DNA of 64,000 nt from Acanthaster planci (GCF_001949145.1 NW_019091421.1:500921-564920); one strand, 5' to 3'; counted from the stretch's first letter, positions 49,001 to 60,065 are shown. The notes: generated by a model from the letters alone, not told the origin. A program made the numbers and translations.

Positions 49001-52000
49001 TGAAAGGGAAGTGCTTTGTAAAAGATTGGGTTTTCATGTAGCACCTTAGAATATCCATATAAAAAAAGTGTTTAACCTCCTTTTTTTCACCCTTGCCTTG
49101 ACCAGGCATCATCGCCAATTTCAATCTTTGGTTTTTTTTATATTTGGATCCTTTTTAGCCCATTTTCTGCCGGATTAAGGTAGGCAGAGCCTAGTCATGA
49201 TCACTAGTACATAGGACATGATATGACTCGATATTTATGTGCAAAGAACGTGCCATTGGTCTCATAGAGGATTTTGGAGAACGTACTAAAGTTTTTCTTG
49301 CAAAAAGGCTTAAGCCATTGGACTGAGAGGAATTCTGTGAAGATTACACCATGGGTAGCTCTTAGTAGGGTTAGATTTCTTCGGCTTTCCTGCCCATACC
49401 ACCAGTGGCTCACTTTCAGCTTGATAATCAGTAAATCTCTCCAGACACAATACTGAATCCATAAGCCATGGCATCGTAACGTACCGGTAGCAGTTTCAGT
49501 GGATGTGAATTAACAAGATCCAAAAGATCTTCCTTTGCTGTTTGGTCATGGTTGGGTCTGGTTGGTTTTAAGTATTAGATTCATTCCATGTACATTACGG
49601 CAACAGACTTCAACTTTCCCGTCACAGTTTGAATTTCTCAATTTCAGAACCTTTTCAACAGAGCAACCATGCGAATCTATGCACACACAGAAGACCAGAC
49701 ATCTTTACCTACAACCCGAGAAGGATTTCTCCATTGTAATGGTTAGTAGTATACTTGTACCGTGCGCTCAATGATTTCCACGAAGACGGGGCAGTTTGCT
49801 GCCTCAAGGCATCTGGGCCCAATTTCATGGCACTGCTTTCCGCAGAATTCCGTGCTTACGATCTCCATTCTGCGCTAACTACACAAGCAGAAAAATTCTG
49901 CGCTAACCCTTTAAGCACAGAATTCTTAGTTACAGGATGACGCATGGGCACAAGCCAAAATATCTCGCTATAAAACCCGTGAAATATGTTCGGCGTAAAT
50001 GCAAAATTTTTGCTACGGTAAGTGCCGATAATGCGCTTGCGGTAAGCAGCGCCGTGAAATTGGGCCCTGTACCTGTCTCCAGTCTGAACAAACAGACCAA
50101 AAATTAAAAAGGGACTTGAGTTCGATTTTGGAACTCTTGCCAATAGAAAGAAATAGTCCTGCCTCGCAGAACATGGCATTTGAAAACAGGGTCAGTAGGA
50201 AGGGTTTTTATGGTGATTCAGTGTGCCGCTAAGTGTTAAGTGGTAAAAATTTAACAGCATTAACAAAAGTTATTTGTCATTTGTTTCAAATGAAAATTTT
50301 AACTTTTAAATGATATTAATTTCATACATAAGTAGATATGTTGGACCTCTTCACAACACATTCAAACTAATGTAGATTCATCTTTCCCTTAGTTCCAAGT
50401 TCTCATATCACCAAGATTTTCAAAAACGGTATATAAGCAAACAGAGGACGTAACTTTTTTGGGCTTAAATAAACTGGTTACAAGTCTAAATGACCAGTGA
50501 TAATGTATGGGTAACTCTGTGACTAGTTTCAATTAAATTTTTAATCAGCATGCACAATGTAGGACTGTAGAAAATTGCCCAATGTGATGAAATAAATTAC
50601 AGGTTCATCATGTGTTGTCCCTCAGACCACTTCTCAAGTGATTCTAATTCTAGCACTCTAACTAATACGCAGGTTTAATTTCTTTCGTTTTAGGTTATAA
50701 CTGTGCCTTTCAGTGACAAGACAAAAGATGGCAAGACATATCATGAATACCATGAAGAAGACATTCAAGATTCAGTCTATTCGGCCGTCCTCAAGCACGC
50801 CTACAAGCTCTTCAAGGTAGGGCCTGTCTTAAATGTGTTTTTGTGTTGGTCCTGAACCTCATAGCATGGCACAGTGACGCAGTCCTTGTACTCAAGACAG
50901 ATATTATGCATCAAGCCCCTGCAGGGTTCCATGCTTGTAAATCTTAAACAACAACCAAAGTTTTGGGCCAATGCACATCAGTGTGAAGCCACTTGCCTTT
51001 GTATGCGGTGCTTTAAAAGTAAACATTTTGCGTGGTTTTTCAGGATTGTAACCAAATTATGTAAATATTAGCCGTTAGTTGACCGACGGCTGTCCTCTCG
51101 ATCTGAACAACTGTTTGAATCTGTTGTCGTCAGGTCAAGTTGACTGGATGGTACTTTCGTTGCCTTGCACCTCGGCGGCTCGGGTTCAAATCTCTCCAGG
51201 CCAACTTGTGGATTAGGTTGTCAGTCCCTGGCCAGATTTCTTGGGTTCCCCAGATCATTTGTGTGTCGACGTTTCCCTCTCACCTCTAAAACTCAACATT
51301 TCTTCATTGTCTTCTTCCCCCAGGGCCCTTAGGGAGAACAGTTGATAACTGAGAGAGCTTTACCCTGATGAGATGGTTAAAGAATAGATAAAAGTAACTC
51401 TTGAATTGCCAAGATTTTTGTGGATCGTGAGTGGTTGCATCTAGGTTTAAACGGTGCTTTTGCAGCATAACATCGTCACCTTCATTGCATAGTAGGCCTG
51501 GCTGTGACATTTTCTTGTCTCGCTGCAAACAGTTCCACACTTCTTCTCTGCCCTTTTCTTTCTGTCAGCTCTTTATGGGGTCTTTCACGTCCATCATGGA
51601 GAACAACGGAATTGACCAACTCAAGCACAGATTGGAACACTTCTACAGTCGGGTAATCTCAGTTCAAACGATCAGTGTGTGAAGAGGCTCCAAGTATGTG
51701 ATTGTGACATAGCAGGCATAATGATAGCTACATGTACTTGTGTAATGTACATCTATCTGTGAGGCACAGCTTGAGTGGTTGAAAGTTTACGTGTAATATT
51801 TGGTGGTGCCCTTTACTTGCGTAGCTTGAAATTATGACTTTGAAAGGCAAAATCTACTGAGATAATTTGACTTCTTTGTGGTCCTTGATGCAGATAATCT
51901 CAGGGTTATCAAAAGTTTGTTTTTTTACCAGCAAGTTGAATGTACCAGTTACGTTCAAAACGGCAGACAGTGTAGCTGATCACATACGTGTAAGACTACA

Positions 52001-55000
52001 TGTGAAATGAGTTAGATTGTGGCATGGATGATAGCACATCTGGGGGGGGTCTCTCCTATTCATATTGACATCAAAAAGAGCAACTAGAAATATCCTAATT
52101 TGGCACACAGTTGTGCGTCCACCGTTTAAAGCAAAAGTGGGAAGAAGGCCGTGTGGGACACACCAAGGGGCGGAGCCAGTGGCAACATCCACTGGATGTT
52201 AGATTGACTGAGGTCATTTGACATGTTGTTTTCCAGTACCTGCTGAACTTGAGGTTGAGCCACAGTGACATCCTGGAGATCCACCACGGCATCCTGTTCC
52301 TCCCGCTGGACAAGAACACCTACCTAAGAATACAATGTTTCATCAACCTCATCGAGGCATCGTTTAGGTACTTTGGGAGTAAATGTGATAACGATTCCCT
52401 TCCTCGGTTGAGATTTGCGCTGCATCTCCGTACATCACTTGGGCCGTGGCGTCTTGACATGACTGAAGAAAAAAATGAAAAAAGTGGAAGATTAGTAACC
52501 TGTGGAACTGTCTTAGGCCTTACTAGATTTTGAAGGTTTTTAGTTGGAGGAATATCACTTCATGTTCAGATATTATGCATTCATTGTTCTTTCATCTTCA
52601 AGCATGACCAGCAAAAGTTTACCTTATCCAGATCAGTTGAACATTTTGGCACAGCTGTCCAAAAATTACTACTCGCTTCAGACACACATGGGTCATTGTA
52701 TGAGTGAAACTTTAAAGGTCCTTCTCACATGAGTGACGGTCTGCCCTTTTGTTTCCTGATTCCAGTCAAATAAAGTACACAGCATTCCTGTACAACAATC
52801 AACTTGTTTGGTAAGTCCATGGCCATTTTCCAATACTCAACTTCATCTCCGTCTAAGGCTTCGTTCCCAAAACCAATCCCCGATTGTTGGCCTGAAGCGT
52901 TTAAATTACATTGGATTACTGTAATTTCTGGCTCTCTTGCATCTTATTTGATGTTTTGTGGCACTATTAGACTAATCACTGCGCTTACAGCTTCAAAGTC
53001 AGCTAGTAAAAAAAAACAGTTGAAGCCTGAGAAAGAGCCGAAGTTGAGTATTGGACAACGGCCCATGTGTTGTTTATTTTCTACGACCAAACATTTCAGC
53101 TGACTGAAATTTGTATTTGGGATGTTGTGTCCAGGAAACTTTCAATGCTTTGTGTATCTCGTTTCTTCAGGAGTGGTCTTGAGCAGGACGACATGAGGAT
53201 TTTGTACAAATACCTTACCACAAATTTATTCCCCTCTTCCTTAGACACTGAGGTAGGTTCTGATAGCCTTATCTATCTAGCATTCTCATGTATCAAAATC
53301 ATATTTACATAAACATGTTAACCTTCGACCTTTTGAATCGTCATGCAGCTACTAGAGTGTATCACTCTCCAGTAACTTGTGACTTTTTTTTAGCTTCAAC
53401 ACAATCTGGGCATCCAAAGTACAAGTGCTGCCGTGCTTTACAGTCCCAAAGAATGAAGTTACCAAAAGAGCAAACGTGTAATCCATTCAAGCAAATTTTG
53501 CCAGTGTCAGGAATGATTTCCCAGCAGAAATGCCAAGGGAGAGGCTGGAGACTTTGGGAACATTTGCTCGACGGAAAGACAGCCCTGGAGGTGGATTTTT
53601 GAAAGGTGCTGAGGTGTAAGGATTGTGGACGTTGAACCTGGTCCTGTGCTAGCACTAGTCATCTACATGAAAGCGTAAACGTGTTGTAAAGTGCCAACTG
53701 TAACCATTATATTTGTGTGTGTTGTTTGCAGCTGAAAGAAACGACAATAAAGTCCAACCAGACGTTAGGTAGCACTCATTATGGCAAGTAAGTTGAATGT
53801 CCCTGTTTGAAAGTTTCCCTTCCATGTACAAAGAGGGTTCGGGATCTCCTCAGATTAAAGAATTCGTCCGTGTCTATCGAGACATTTGTATCCCCTCTCT
53901 AGCTTCATTTGTTTTTCGTGTGAAGGTCAGTTTTCATAATTGATGCTACTGTGACGTCGCAAAATTGTCGCGTGAGAAATGATGGCAAAATTGTCATCAA
54001 AAGGGTTTATACAAGCACTTTCATATGATGTCATATATTTCACACTGGAGTATTTCTGTTGTTTCTAGACTAACGTTCTTTGGGGCATATTTTTTCAGTG
54101 AGGAAAGTTCACGCTCACTTGCCCATCTGTCTATTTATGTTGTCAGATTTGTGACAGGACCAACCGATCCACACAACCAGCAGTCTTCCAGTCAAATCCG
54201 ACCGCCAAAGATCTTTGTCAATAACGGATGTCACATAGAAGAGCTGCACCTTGTGGTGTATAGGGTAAGGTCCAAATTGTCCTGGAGTTTCGTCTGTTGA
54301 AGCCAAGCTATGGAGTCCTATTGGAGACAAACCCCCCGGGGTTATAATTTACTTCCCTCCATTCTGATTTCAGGAAACCAACAGTGGATCACTGAACACG
54401 ATCCAGATCCACGTGAAACAAAGAGACCTTTTATGTCACATGAAAAAACGGACTGTGCTAGGCGCTGCACTATTGCATGCTGGTTTACCAGTCCTACAGT
54501 CTACAGTCATGCCCAGAAGTTGACTTACACTGGAGCAACAAATAGTCGATGTTCATTTATACCTCTTCTCTCTGCGGTGATCATCATTCTTTGTAGTCAT
54601 AATTTCATCCTTTCTCCTTTATTTTCATCCAAAGTTGGCGCAACTGTGGATGACTTCATTCACAATTTCACTCCTGATGTGACAAAACTAAGGGGTCAAA
54701 TGTTTACATGATTTTTACAAAAGTTTGCAAGAGGTATAAATGGAAGTCAACTGTACTCTGCCCAAGTGTATCAAAACCTTTTGGCTATAGGTCAAGTTTA
54801 CACGTATTGGCATGCACAAGACAAAATGTTCTGCCTGTCTGTTCAAGTCCACCTCCGTTCCGTCTCACTAGTCACTCTTAAAGAACCTGGGGCGATACTC
54901 GACCTCCACTGGCACTGTGCAACCAGCACCTGTGGGAAAATGCTTCCAGATACTGCAAAGTTACTTGTATGAAGTCATGCTAGAGGTGTGCGAACACACT

Positions 55001-58000
55001 TGCTTATTCTATATTTATGAGGACTACGCACCTAGCTGTTGAATGAATAGAGCCTCGGTTTCAGGAGCTTGAAGTAGAATATGCTAGCAGTCTTCAATCG
55101 TGTCAATCCTTCGATTTCAGTGCAATATTTATACACCCTAGTGGGTTAGGCTTAAAGATTTTATATCGTCACTTGACTTCCGTGTAGTTATTTTTCCTTT
55201 TTTTTGTCCTCAGGCCCTCAGTGCAACAGTGTGTCTGATGGTTGATGGTAAGGCGACTTTGATTCATTCAACCATTTTATTTATTACTTTCGGCTGCATG
55301 TTTTCAGTCAGTTACAAGAGAACACATCTGTCGTTATTCATTTCATCAGGTTTCTGGAGTCTGCCAGTGACTTTCCTAGATTCAGAAAAAGAACTGTTGA
55401 ACATGTCTCATGCCTGTACATGTAGTTATGTATGGTGAGTTATTCGTGTTTTTTGTCTACTGATCAGGGTCAACTGTACCACCATTGGACTGGTATAAGA
55501 ATATCGACAGTTTCATCGGTCCTCAATTAAGTAGTCTTGCATCGGACATTGGTGAACAGTACGCAAATAGGAAAGGAAGCAGGTAATGACAGGTGTGACT
55601 AGGGCTTTGCTAGGAAAATTGCTAAACACAGAATTTATTTGCTTAGCAAATACAGGCCCAGCTGCAGAGTGTGGCATATGGCAAAAAAGCTCTGTGAATG
55701 GGGCCAGTTAAAGTTACTGTCATGTTAGCAGAGTGTTTCCCTTATGGCTTCACATTTCTGCCAGGCTTTGAGTACTCCACCACGAGAACAAAGCATTGTC
55801 TCTACAAGGATACAGATTCCAGAATGTTGACATACGTGTAGAGATGTATAATCTTGAGGAAAACACTGCTAATGTGACTTGCCCCCTCGACTGTGTTTTG
55901 TTTCATATTGCTTGGAAGCACTTTTCAACTGCTTTTTAATTTAAAGGAAATATTGCGGTGCACTTTGATGTGCTGAAGATTTCCATGAAACCAGGCAGTG
56001 GTTAGGCCATGCATGGTGCAGGGTTTACAGCTAGGAACAGATTCAATCAATGACCATTTGTTGATGGCCGGTTGACTTTCCCTGGTAACCTAAACACCTA
56101 ATACCTGGGTGTGGGTCAAAATCGACCAGCAGTTGACAAACTGTGGCTGCCTTAAACCTGCCCAGCATCTCTGGTCAGCTTGGGGCCATGTGTTTGCAAC
56201 CGGTGAAGACTTGGTACTAGCTTGATACAGTCAAATTGTGGGCTTGTACACAGAATTACCCCCCATTGATGAAACCGTAAGCAGGTGCTCCTAGATTTGG
56301 TCCTATCAGCAACACGTCCAGCATGCATGTGATTTCAACCGTGTTCCCAACATGGATTTGCTTATAGCTAAACATGCTAGCAAGGTGCTGCCAATGGCTG
56401 CATTCAAGCATGTTTTAATCTTCTCAGCGTGAGTGTTCTCCTGATCTCACAGATTGCAGGAGAACGGCCCGCAGGCAGAGCTGTTTATAGAGAGAGTCGT
56501 GACATGAGTGTCTAAATTGCTGGAACCAAAATGGCGCATAATGCGTCCGTGCCCATGGACAAGTAGCACATAATAGCTGCATGTTGTAGCCATTTTGGTC
56601 CCAAAGGCTGAAGTTGATGCTACTCTCTGTTTACAGCTCCGCCCACAGGTGAGTGAGAGTCTACCTTCGCATAATGTGGTGATTTCCGAGAGTAATGTGC
56701 TGGCACAGTTTTCATACTCCAAGGAGTATTGAGAGTCACACACACAAACACAGCTTTGATGTTGCATTTATTCATGGAACAAGATCTCATCTTTTCCATG
56801 ACTTACTTTAACAGGTTTTCTTTGGGGGGGTGTCTTTGGGTGTTTTGTGTTCACTTCCTTTTTTTTAAAATTGCAAATGGACCTTAATTACCCGCTGCCA
56901 AACGTCAAAATGCAGGAGCGGGTTGTTGCATTGATTTATAATGTCCATATCTGTTCTGTTCCCGTTTCATCTCCCTCCCAGTGGTTCCAGTCCAGATTTC
57001 AAGTTTGTCTACTTTAATCAGATGAACTTGGCCCAGAAGACAACTGTGCACAATCGGAAGACCGCCAGCGCCACGATAAGTCCTGAAATGGTTCGACTCA
57101 TCAGCGATATCAATGCAGATTTTACAAGGTAACATGCGGGTCAAGATAACTGCTGTTGGAATTGTTCTTCCGTAAATATTCCACTAGTTCTCATCAATGG
57201 CATAGCCACGGGGGGCCTGGGGGGCATGTGCCCCCCTACAAATTCCTGGTGCCCCCCAGGTGCCCCCCCCCACCATACAAACGGATGAACAAGGCTAACA
57301 AAAGCTTGCCCCCCCAAAAATCACACCCCTGAAAGCTGGTGCCCCCCATAAGATGCTGGTACCCCCATAAGATGCTGGTACCCCCATAAGATGCTGGTAC
57401 CCCCATAAGATGCTGGTACCCCCATAAGATGCTGGTACCCCCATAAGATGCTGGTACCCCCATAAGATGCTGGTACCCCCATAAGATGCTGGTACCCCCA
57501 TAAGATGCTGGTACCCCCATAAGATGCTGGTACCCCCATAAGATGCTGGTACCCCCATAAGATGCTGGTACCCCCATTGTGCCCCCCACTAGTAAAATCC
57601 TAGCTACGCTGCTGGTTCTTATTTTAAGTACCACTTCTGGGAAGGAGTAATTAAACTCAGGCAGTTGTTGAGATGGATTTGTATAAGAGCCTTATCCCCA
57701 TTCCAGGAACATTTTAGCATCTGACAATTTTTCATGTGAACATTTGAAACTATTGCTTTTGCTCAATTGATTTCTTGGTATAGCCGCGTGACGGTTTAAG
57801 AATTCAACCAATTTTGGCCAAACTTTTCCAAGCCCTTCAAAAGCCATCAGAAGGCTTGATACCCCTTGAAAGTTAGGAACACAAGGAATTTATCAAGAGT
57901 TTCTTCCCAGCAAAAATTCTGGAGAAATAAGGGTTAGCCTTGCTCTTTTACACCTGTGAATTTGGTTGCAAATTGTTCATTGTTCTTGCATTTCCGGAAG

Positions 58001-60065
58001 TTGTTGTCCAGCAGCTAACAAGCCTATGCGTTAAAACTTGGTTTGGTTCCAGATTTGAGGAGGATGGGGAGACGTTAATGAAGACAATGTCAGACTGTTG
58101 GGTCGTGGGCAAGAAATCCGACCAGCGAGAATTCTACGTGGTTATTAATCAGAAGAGCGCAACCCTGACAGAAATCAATGGTGAGGCCCAAGGAAGAGCA
58201 GGAGTATTACCGCAGCAACTTGCCAAGAAATTCATCCCTCGTTACCAGAACAAAAGTCAACATACACTGAAAGCCCAGTTCATGCTTCACAAGTACACAA
58301 GTGGATAGCAAATATGGAATCATTAACATGGCTATGAATCCCCCGCTGCCTTGCCTACATTTGAGCATGTTTACTCACATTAAGACAAGTGTATTCCTGA
58401 ATGTACAAACAGCAGACGTGCAACCCCTGAGTAAGCAAGAGTACATCCCGTCAGATGGGGAATACACTCTTGCATTATGTGATTATTTCGTGACGGAGGA
58501 ATGTCCAAATTCAATTCCTCAAATGTTGTGTTATTCTGTAGCTTTGAAGTTATCTTTTGGACATATGTGACATTATGAAAATTGGAAAATCTGTTGGTGT
58601 GTAATCACAATTGAGCTTTATTTACAATGTTTAACCACTTAACTCAATGCTTTGAAAAAACGTGCTGAATCTCTACCGAATTAAGCAGATCCACAGCTAT
58701 AAACGGTGCTTACTCATGTCAGAGAAACTGCATTGGATTTGGTACAGATATGACTTCACATGCTTACTCAGACCTGGCCCAAGTAACTGACCTACCGAGC
58801 AAGTTACTTGGGGAAGTATCCCACAAGTGCAGTGTGAAAACATGGGTAGCTTTAAGTTGAATGATTCAAAGGGTAGTTGACTCCAAGAAGTTCGGAAAAT
58901 GGTTGCATGTTGAGGTGAATTGGCTCAAGTCAATTAAGTTACGTGAAATAAAGGCCAGATATGTGTGTGGATGTCTGTTGCTTTCAACAGCTCAAATTCA
59001 TGTTGCAACTATAATCTCTGCCTGGCCTTTTGATCCAGGTGGGGCTCCCCAAAGAACCTGAGATTTATTTATTTGTTTATTTTTTACCCTGGGTGATCCA
59101 TTCAGTAAGCCTGCTCACTGATCTCCCATGGATCCCAGCTCACTTAATTTAAGACATTAAAATACCAAAAATACAATACAAAAAATAAAAAAGGATAAAA
59201 ATTAGCAAAAAAAAAAGAACTCATTTCATAAATATAATCAAACCAAAAAAGTTGCACGCAGTTCCACAAAAACTCATAGATTACCACTCAGTACAGTACA
59301 CTACAACACGATTTTACAACTGATCACAAAATCTACAAAAAAACTAAGTTACTTAAGCTGCTTCTTAAGATCATTTCTTTATCACCACATATTCCACAGG
59401 CGCACCTAAACCTATGACAGTGCGACAGATAAGCATGAGGGAAGTAATCATCCGTGCTGTAAATTGAAAAGGACACCATGTTTAACTAGAGAAAATCCAA
59501 AACGTTTAGGCAACAATGACCTTAAAAAGTGGCCAGCCATTTTGTGCATGCTGAAAGCAAACAGTGAAATCTGAATGTAATGCTCACGCAACACTTTCCT
59601 ACACCCACAGGTACTGCGAGTAACAGGTGCAAAAGCAGCCCTTGTGCAGGCTTTTTTACAACTTTAAGCCAAGAAGAACTGGGGATGGAACAATGGTGGC
59701 TTGATGGTGGCAAAGCATAAAGGAAGAACCTTGACTTTTAATGAAGACTTAAAAATCTCAGCCATTCTCTCTGCATTATCTTTTTTTTAATGTCGAATTG
59801 ATTGGGAAACAGTCAATGAAAATGAAATTCTGTTTAGGTGACCTTAAAGGTACAGTCCTTAAAAAGTGCAAAGTAAAGTTCGTGCTTTCCGTTCCTGCTG
59901 GACAAAACTTAGCTATCTCTGTGCCATTAGAAGCATTGGTTAAGAGGCGTTATCTGGTTTGATTGCAGAATTAACTCACCTTATCTTGAATGTTTTGGTT
60001 TGTTGACAGAGGAAGTCAAGAGATTGTGTGCCGCACATTTCACCAACATCTTCTTCCTTGACTGA
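45986..60065 (+). CDS. CCZ1: Ccz1 vacuolar/late-endosomal trafficking protein, subunit of Mon1-Ccz1 Rab7 GEF
   Basis: Fifteen coding exons with GT/AG sites join in frame to 463 codons and a TGA: 45986-46066, 48851-48948, 49648-49741, 50694-50816, 51569-51652, 52237-52367, 52766-52810, 53171-53252, 53732-53787, 54147-54264, 55214-55247, 55468-55582, 56982-57128, 58053-58180 and 60010-60065. Diagnostic Ccz1 stretches are FFIYNPTLGPREGE, the SMHTQKTR motif, IKYTAFLYNNQLVWSGLEQD then DMRILYKYLTT, PKIFVNNG, FVYFNQMNLA, DCWVVGKKSD and the terminal FTNIFFLD. Ccz1 is a tri-longin protein. With Mon1 it activates Rab7 on late endosomes, lysosome-related organelles and autophagosomes. Length is close to the ~480 residues of vertebrate Ccz1. 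The start at 45986 has G at -3; an in-frame ATG at 45941 would add 15 residues but has a weaker context. The gene lies 6.35 kb downstream of Rab26 on the same strand. It appears intact. Confidence 0.96.
47609..47962 (+). mobile_element. tRNA-derived SINE, long body
   Basis: Box A-like TGGCCTTAGTGGTTAGGG near 47616 and box B GGTTCGAATCC at 47662-47672, then a ~290-bp body ending GTGCTGCTGCTTCTTATC-ATTATT, typical of invertebrate tRNA-SINE tails. It is in the first CCZ1 intron and unrelated in its body to the 43885 SINE. Confidence 0.75.
48021..48502 (-). mobile_element. hAT-like non-autonomous element family B, third full-length copy
   Basis: Starts TAGGGCTGAGTCAATTTGG and ends GGATATTTGGCACTGCCCAA. 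The interior matches the 20214 copy (CGACCTTCAATTTGATCGAA, GCAGATTG, CTTGAAACAAGCTTCC). The flanking 8-mers GAATGAAC and GGACAAAC are only loosely similar, so this insertion may be older. It sits in the first intron of CCZ1. Confidence 0.75.
48851..48948 (+). CDS. CCZ1: CCZ1 exon 2
   Basis: Residues 28-59 plus two bases of codon 60, after ctgcag. Contains EEKKILFYHP and NVGLSEAVIKFTE, which match the Ccz1 N-terminal longin domain. Donor gtaaga. Confidence 0.95.
49648..49741 (+). CDS. CCZ1: CCZ1 exon 3
   Basis: Completes Glu60 and encodes residues 61-91, including the conserved ESMHTQKTRHL and PEKDFSIVM. Acceptor tttcag, donor gttagt. Confidence 0.95.
49815..50067 (+). mobile_element. MITE family F, GGGCCC-ended
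   Basis: Left end GGGCCCAATTTCATGGCACT, right end GCCGTGAAATTGGGCCC, giving inverted repeats of about 30 bp that include GCTT(T/A)CCGCA. The interior has its own AATTCTGCGCTAA inverted units. It lies in the third CCZ1 intron. Confidence 0.8.
50694..50816 (+). CDS. CCZ1: CCZ1 exon 4
   Basis: 41 codons, phase 0, residues 92-132: a VITVPF strand, then KDGKTYHEYHEEDIQDSVY and a helix ending HAYKLFK. Acceptor ttttag, donor gtaggg. Confidence 0.95.
51125..51390 (+). mobile_element. Degraded tRNA-derived SINE
   Basis: Box B-like GGTTCAAATC at 51183-51192 follows CACCTCGGCGGCTCG. It is followed by a body (TTGTGGATTAGGTTGTCAGT, CCCAGATCAT, CTCACCTCTAAA) of the type common in tRNA-SINEs of aquatic invertebrates. 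Box A is poorly preserved. It lies in the fourth CCZ1 intron. Confidence 0.55.
51569..51652 (+). CDS. CCZ1: CCZ1 exon 5
   Basis: 28 codons, residues 133-160, LFMGSFTSIMENNG then a basic helix ending HFYSR. Acceptor gtcag, donor gtaatc. Confidence 0.95.
52237..52367 (+). CDS. CCZ1: CCZ1 exon 6
   Basis: Residues 161-203 plus two bases of codon 204, including HHGILFLPLDKNTYLRIQ, the start of the second longin unit. Acceptor ttccag, donor gtactt. Confidence 0.95.
52766..52810 (+). CDS. CCZ1: CCZ1 exon 7 (45 bp)
   Basis: Completes Ser204, then QIKYTAFLYNNQLV and the first two bases of Trp219. Acceptor ttccag, donor gtaagt. Confidence 0.95.
53171..53252 (+). CDS. CCZ1: CCZ1 exon 8
   Basis: Completes Trp219 and encodes SGLEQDDMRILYKYLTTNLF, one of the most conserved Ccz1 segments. 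Residues 220-246. Acceptor cttcag, donor gtaggt. Confidence 0.96.
53732..53787 (+). CDS. CCZ1: CCZ1 exon 9
   Basis: 18 codons plus two bases, residues 247-264, a variable linker ending STHYG. The phase matches both neighbours. Less conserved than other exons, but the HYG followed by (K/R)F(L/V)TGP in the next exon supports it. Confidence 0.85.
54147..54264 (+). CDS. CCZ1: CCZ1 exon 10
   Basis: Completes Lys265, then FVTGP, a short polar loop, PPKIFVNNG and EELHLVVYR. Residues 266-304. Acceptor gtcag, donor gtaagg. Confidence 0.95.
55214..55247 (+). CDS. CCZ1: CCZ1 exon 11 (34 bp micro-exon)
   Basis: ALSATVCLMVD plus the first base of Gly316. Corresponds to the conserved AAVCFMID strand of vertebrate Ccz1. 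Acceptor cctcag, donor gtaagg. Confidence 0.9.
55468..55582 (+). CDS. CCZ1: CCZ1 exon 12
   Basis: Completes Gly316 and encodes residues 317-353, with NIDSFIGPQLSSLASDIGEQ, plus two bases of Ser354. It starts the third longin region. Acceptor atcag, donor gtaatg. Confidence 0.94.
56982..57128 (+). CDS. CCZ1: CCZ1 exon 13
   Basis: Completes Ser354. Residues 355-402 include FKFVYFNQMNLAQKTTVH and the LISDINADFT helix. Acceptor cccag, donor gtaaca. Confidence 0.95.
57195..57614 (-). mobile_element. hAT-like element carrying a minisatellite, with 8-bp TSD
   Basis: The left end CAATGGCATAGCCACGG and the reverse complement of the right end, CAGCAGCGTAGCTAGG, form imperfect terminal inverted repeats. 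The flanks GTTCTCAT (57187-57194) and GTTCTTAT (57615-57622) are an 8-bp target duplication with one mismatch, as in hAT transposons. Much of the interior is C-rich on the + strand. It lies in the intron between CCZ1 exons 13 and 14. No transposase. Confidence 0.8.
57341..57577 (+). repeat. 19-bp minisatellite, about 12 copies
   Basis: Unit ACCCCCATAAGATGCTGGT. Eleven identical units start at 57361 and end at 57569, preceded by one variant unit (57341-57360) and followed by a partial. The lack of divergence indicates recent expansion. Because 19 is not a multiple of 3, three - strand frames stay open across it, producing a false repetitive peptide. Confidence 0.98.
58053..58180 (+). CDS. CCZ1: CCZ1 exon 14
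   Basis: Completes Arg403. Residues 404-445 include MSDCWVVGKKSDQREFYVVI, strongly conserved. One base of Glu446 precedes the gtgagg donor. Confidence 0.95.
59062..59420 (-). mobile_element. Probable 3' end of a non-LTR retrotransposon
   Basis: Read on the - strand, a low-complexity T-rich tract leads to GATCAGTGAGCAGGCTTACT, then GATCACCCAGGGTAAAAAAT and a short AAATAAATAAAT tail, the usual look of a LINE 3' UTR with an A-rich tail. No reverse transcriptase sequence is visible. A 63-codon - strand frame at 59522-59713 might be related but matches nothing I recognise. It is in the last CCZ1 intron. Confidence 0.4.
60010..60065 (+). CDS. CCZ1: CCZ1 terminal exon
   Basis: Completes Glu446, then EVKRLCAAHFTNIFFLD and TGA. 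The same C-terminus is found in vertebrate Ccz1, so the protein end is intact. A likely polyadenylation signal is AATAAA at 62362-62367. Confidence 0.96.

Noticed and set aside
54310-54711. 133-codon + strand frame in CCZ1 intron 10
   Set aside because: Lies between exons 10 and 11, breaks the CCZ1 reading phase if included, and has no counterpart in Ccz1.
57236-57634. Long - strand open frame with a repeated peptide (GVPASYGGTSILWGYQHL)
   Set aside because: It is produced by the 19-bp minisatellite, which has no stop in any - strand frame. Two other overlapping frames give the same peptide.
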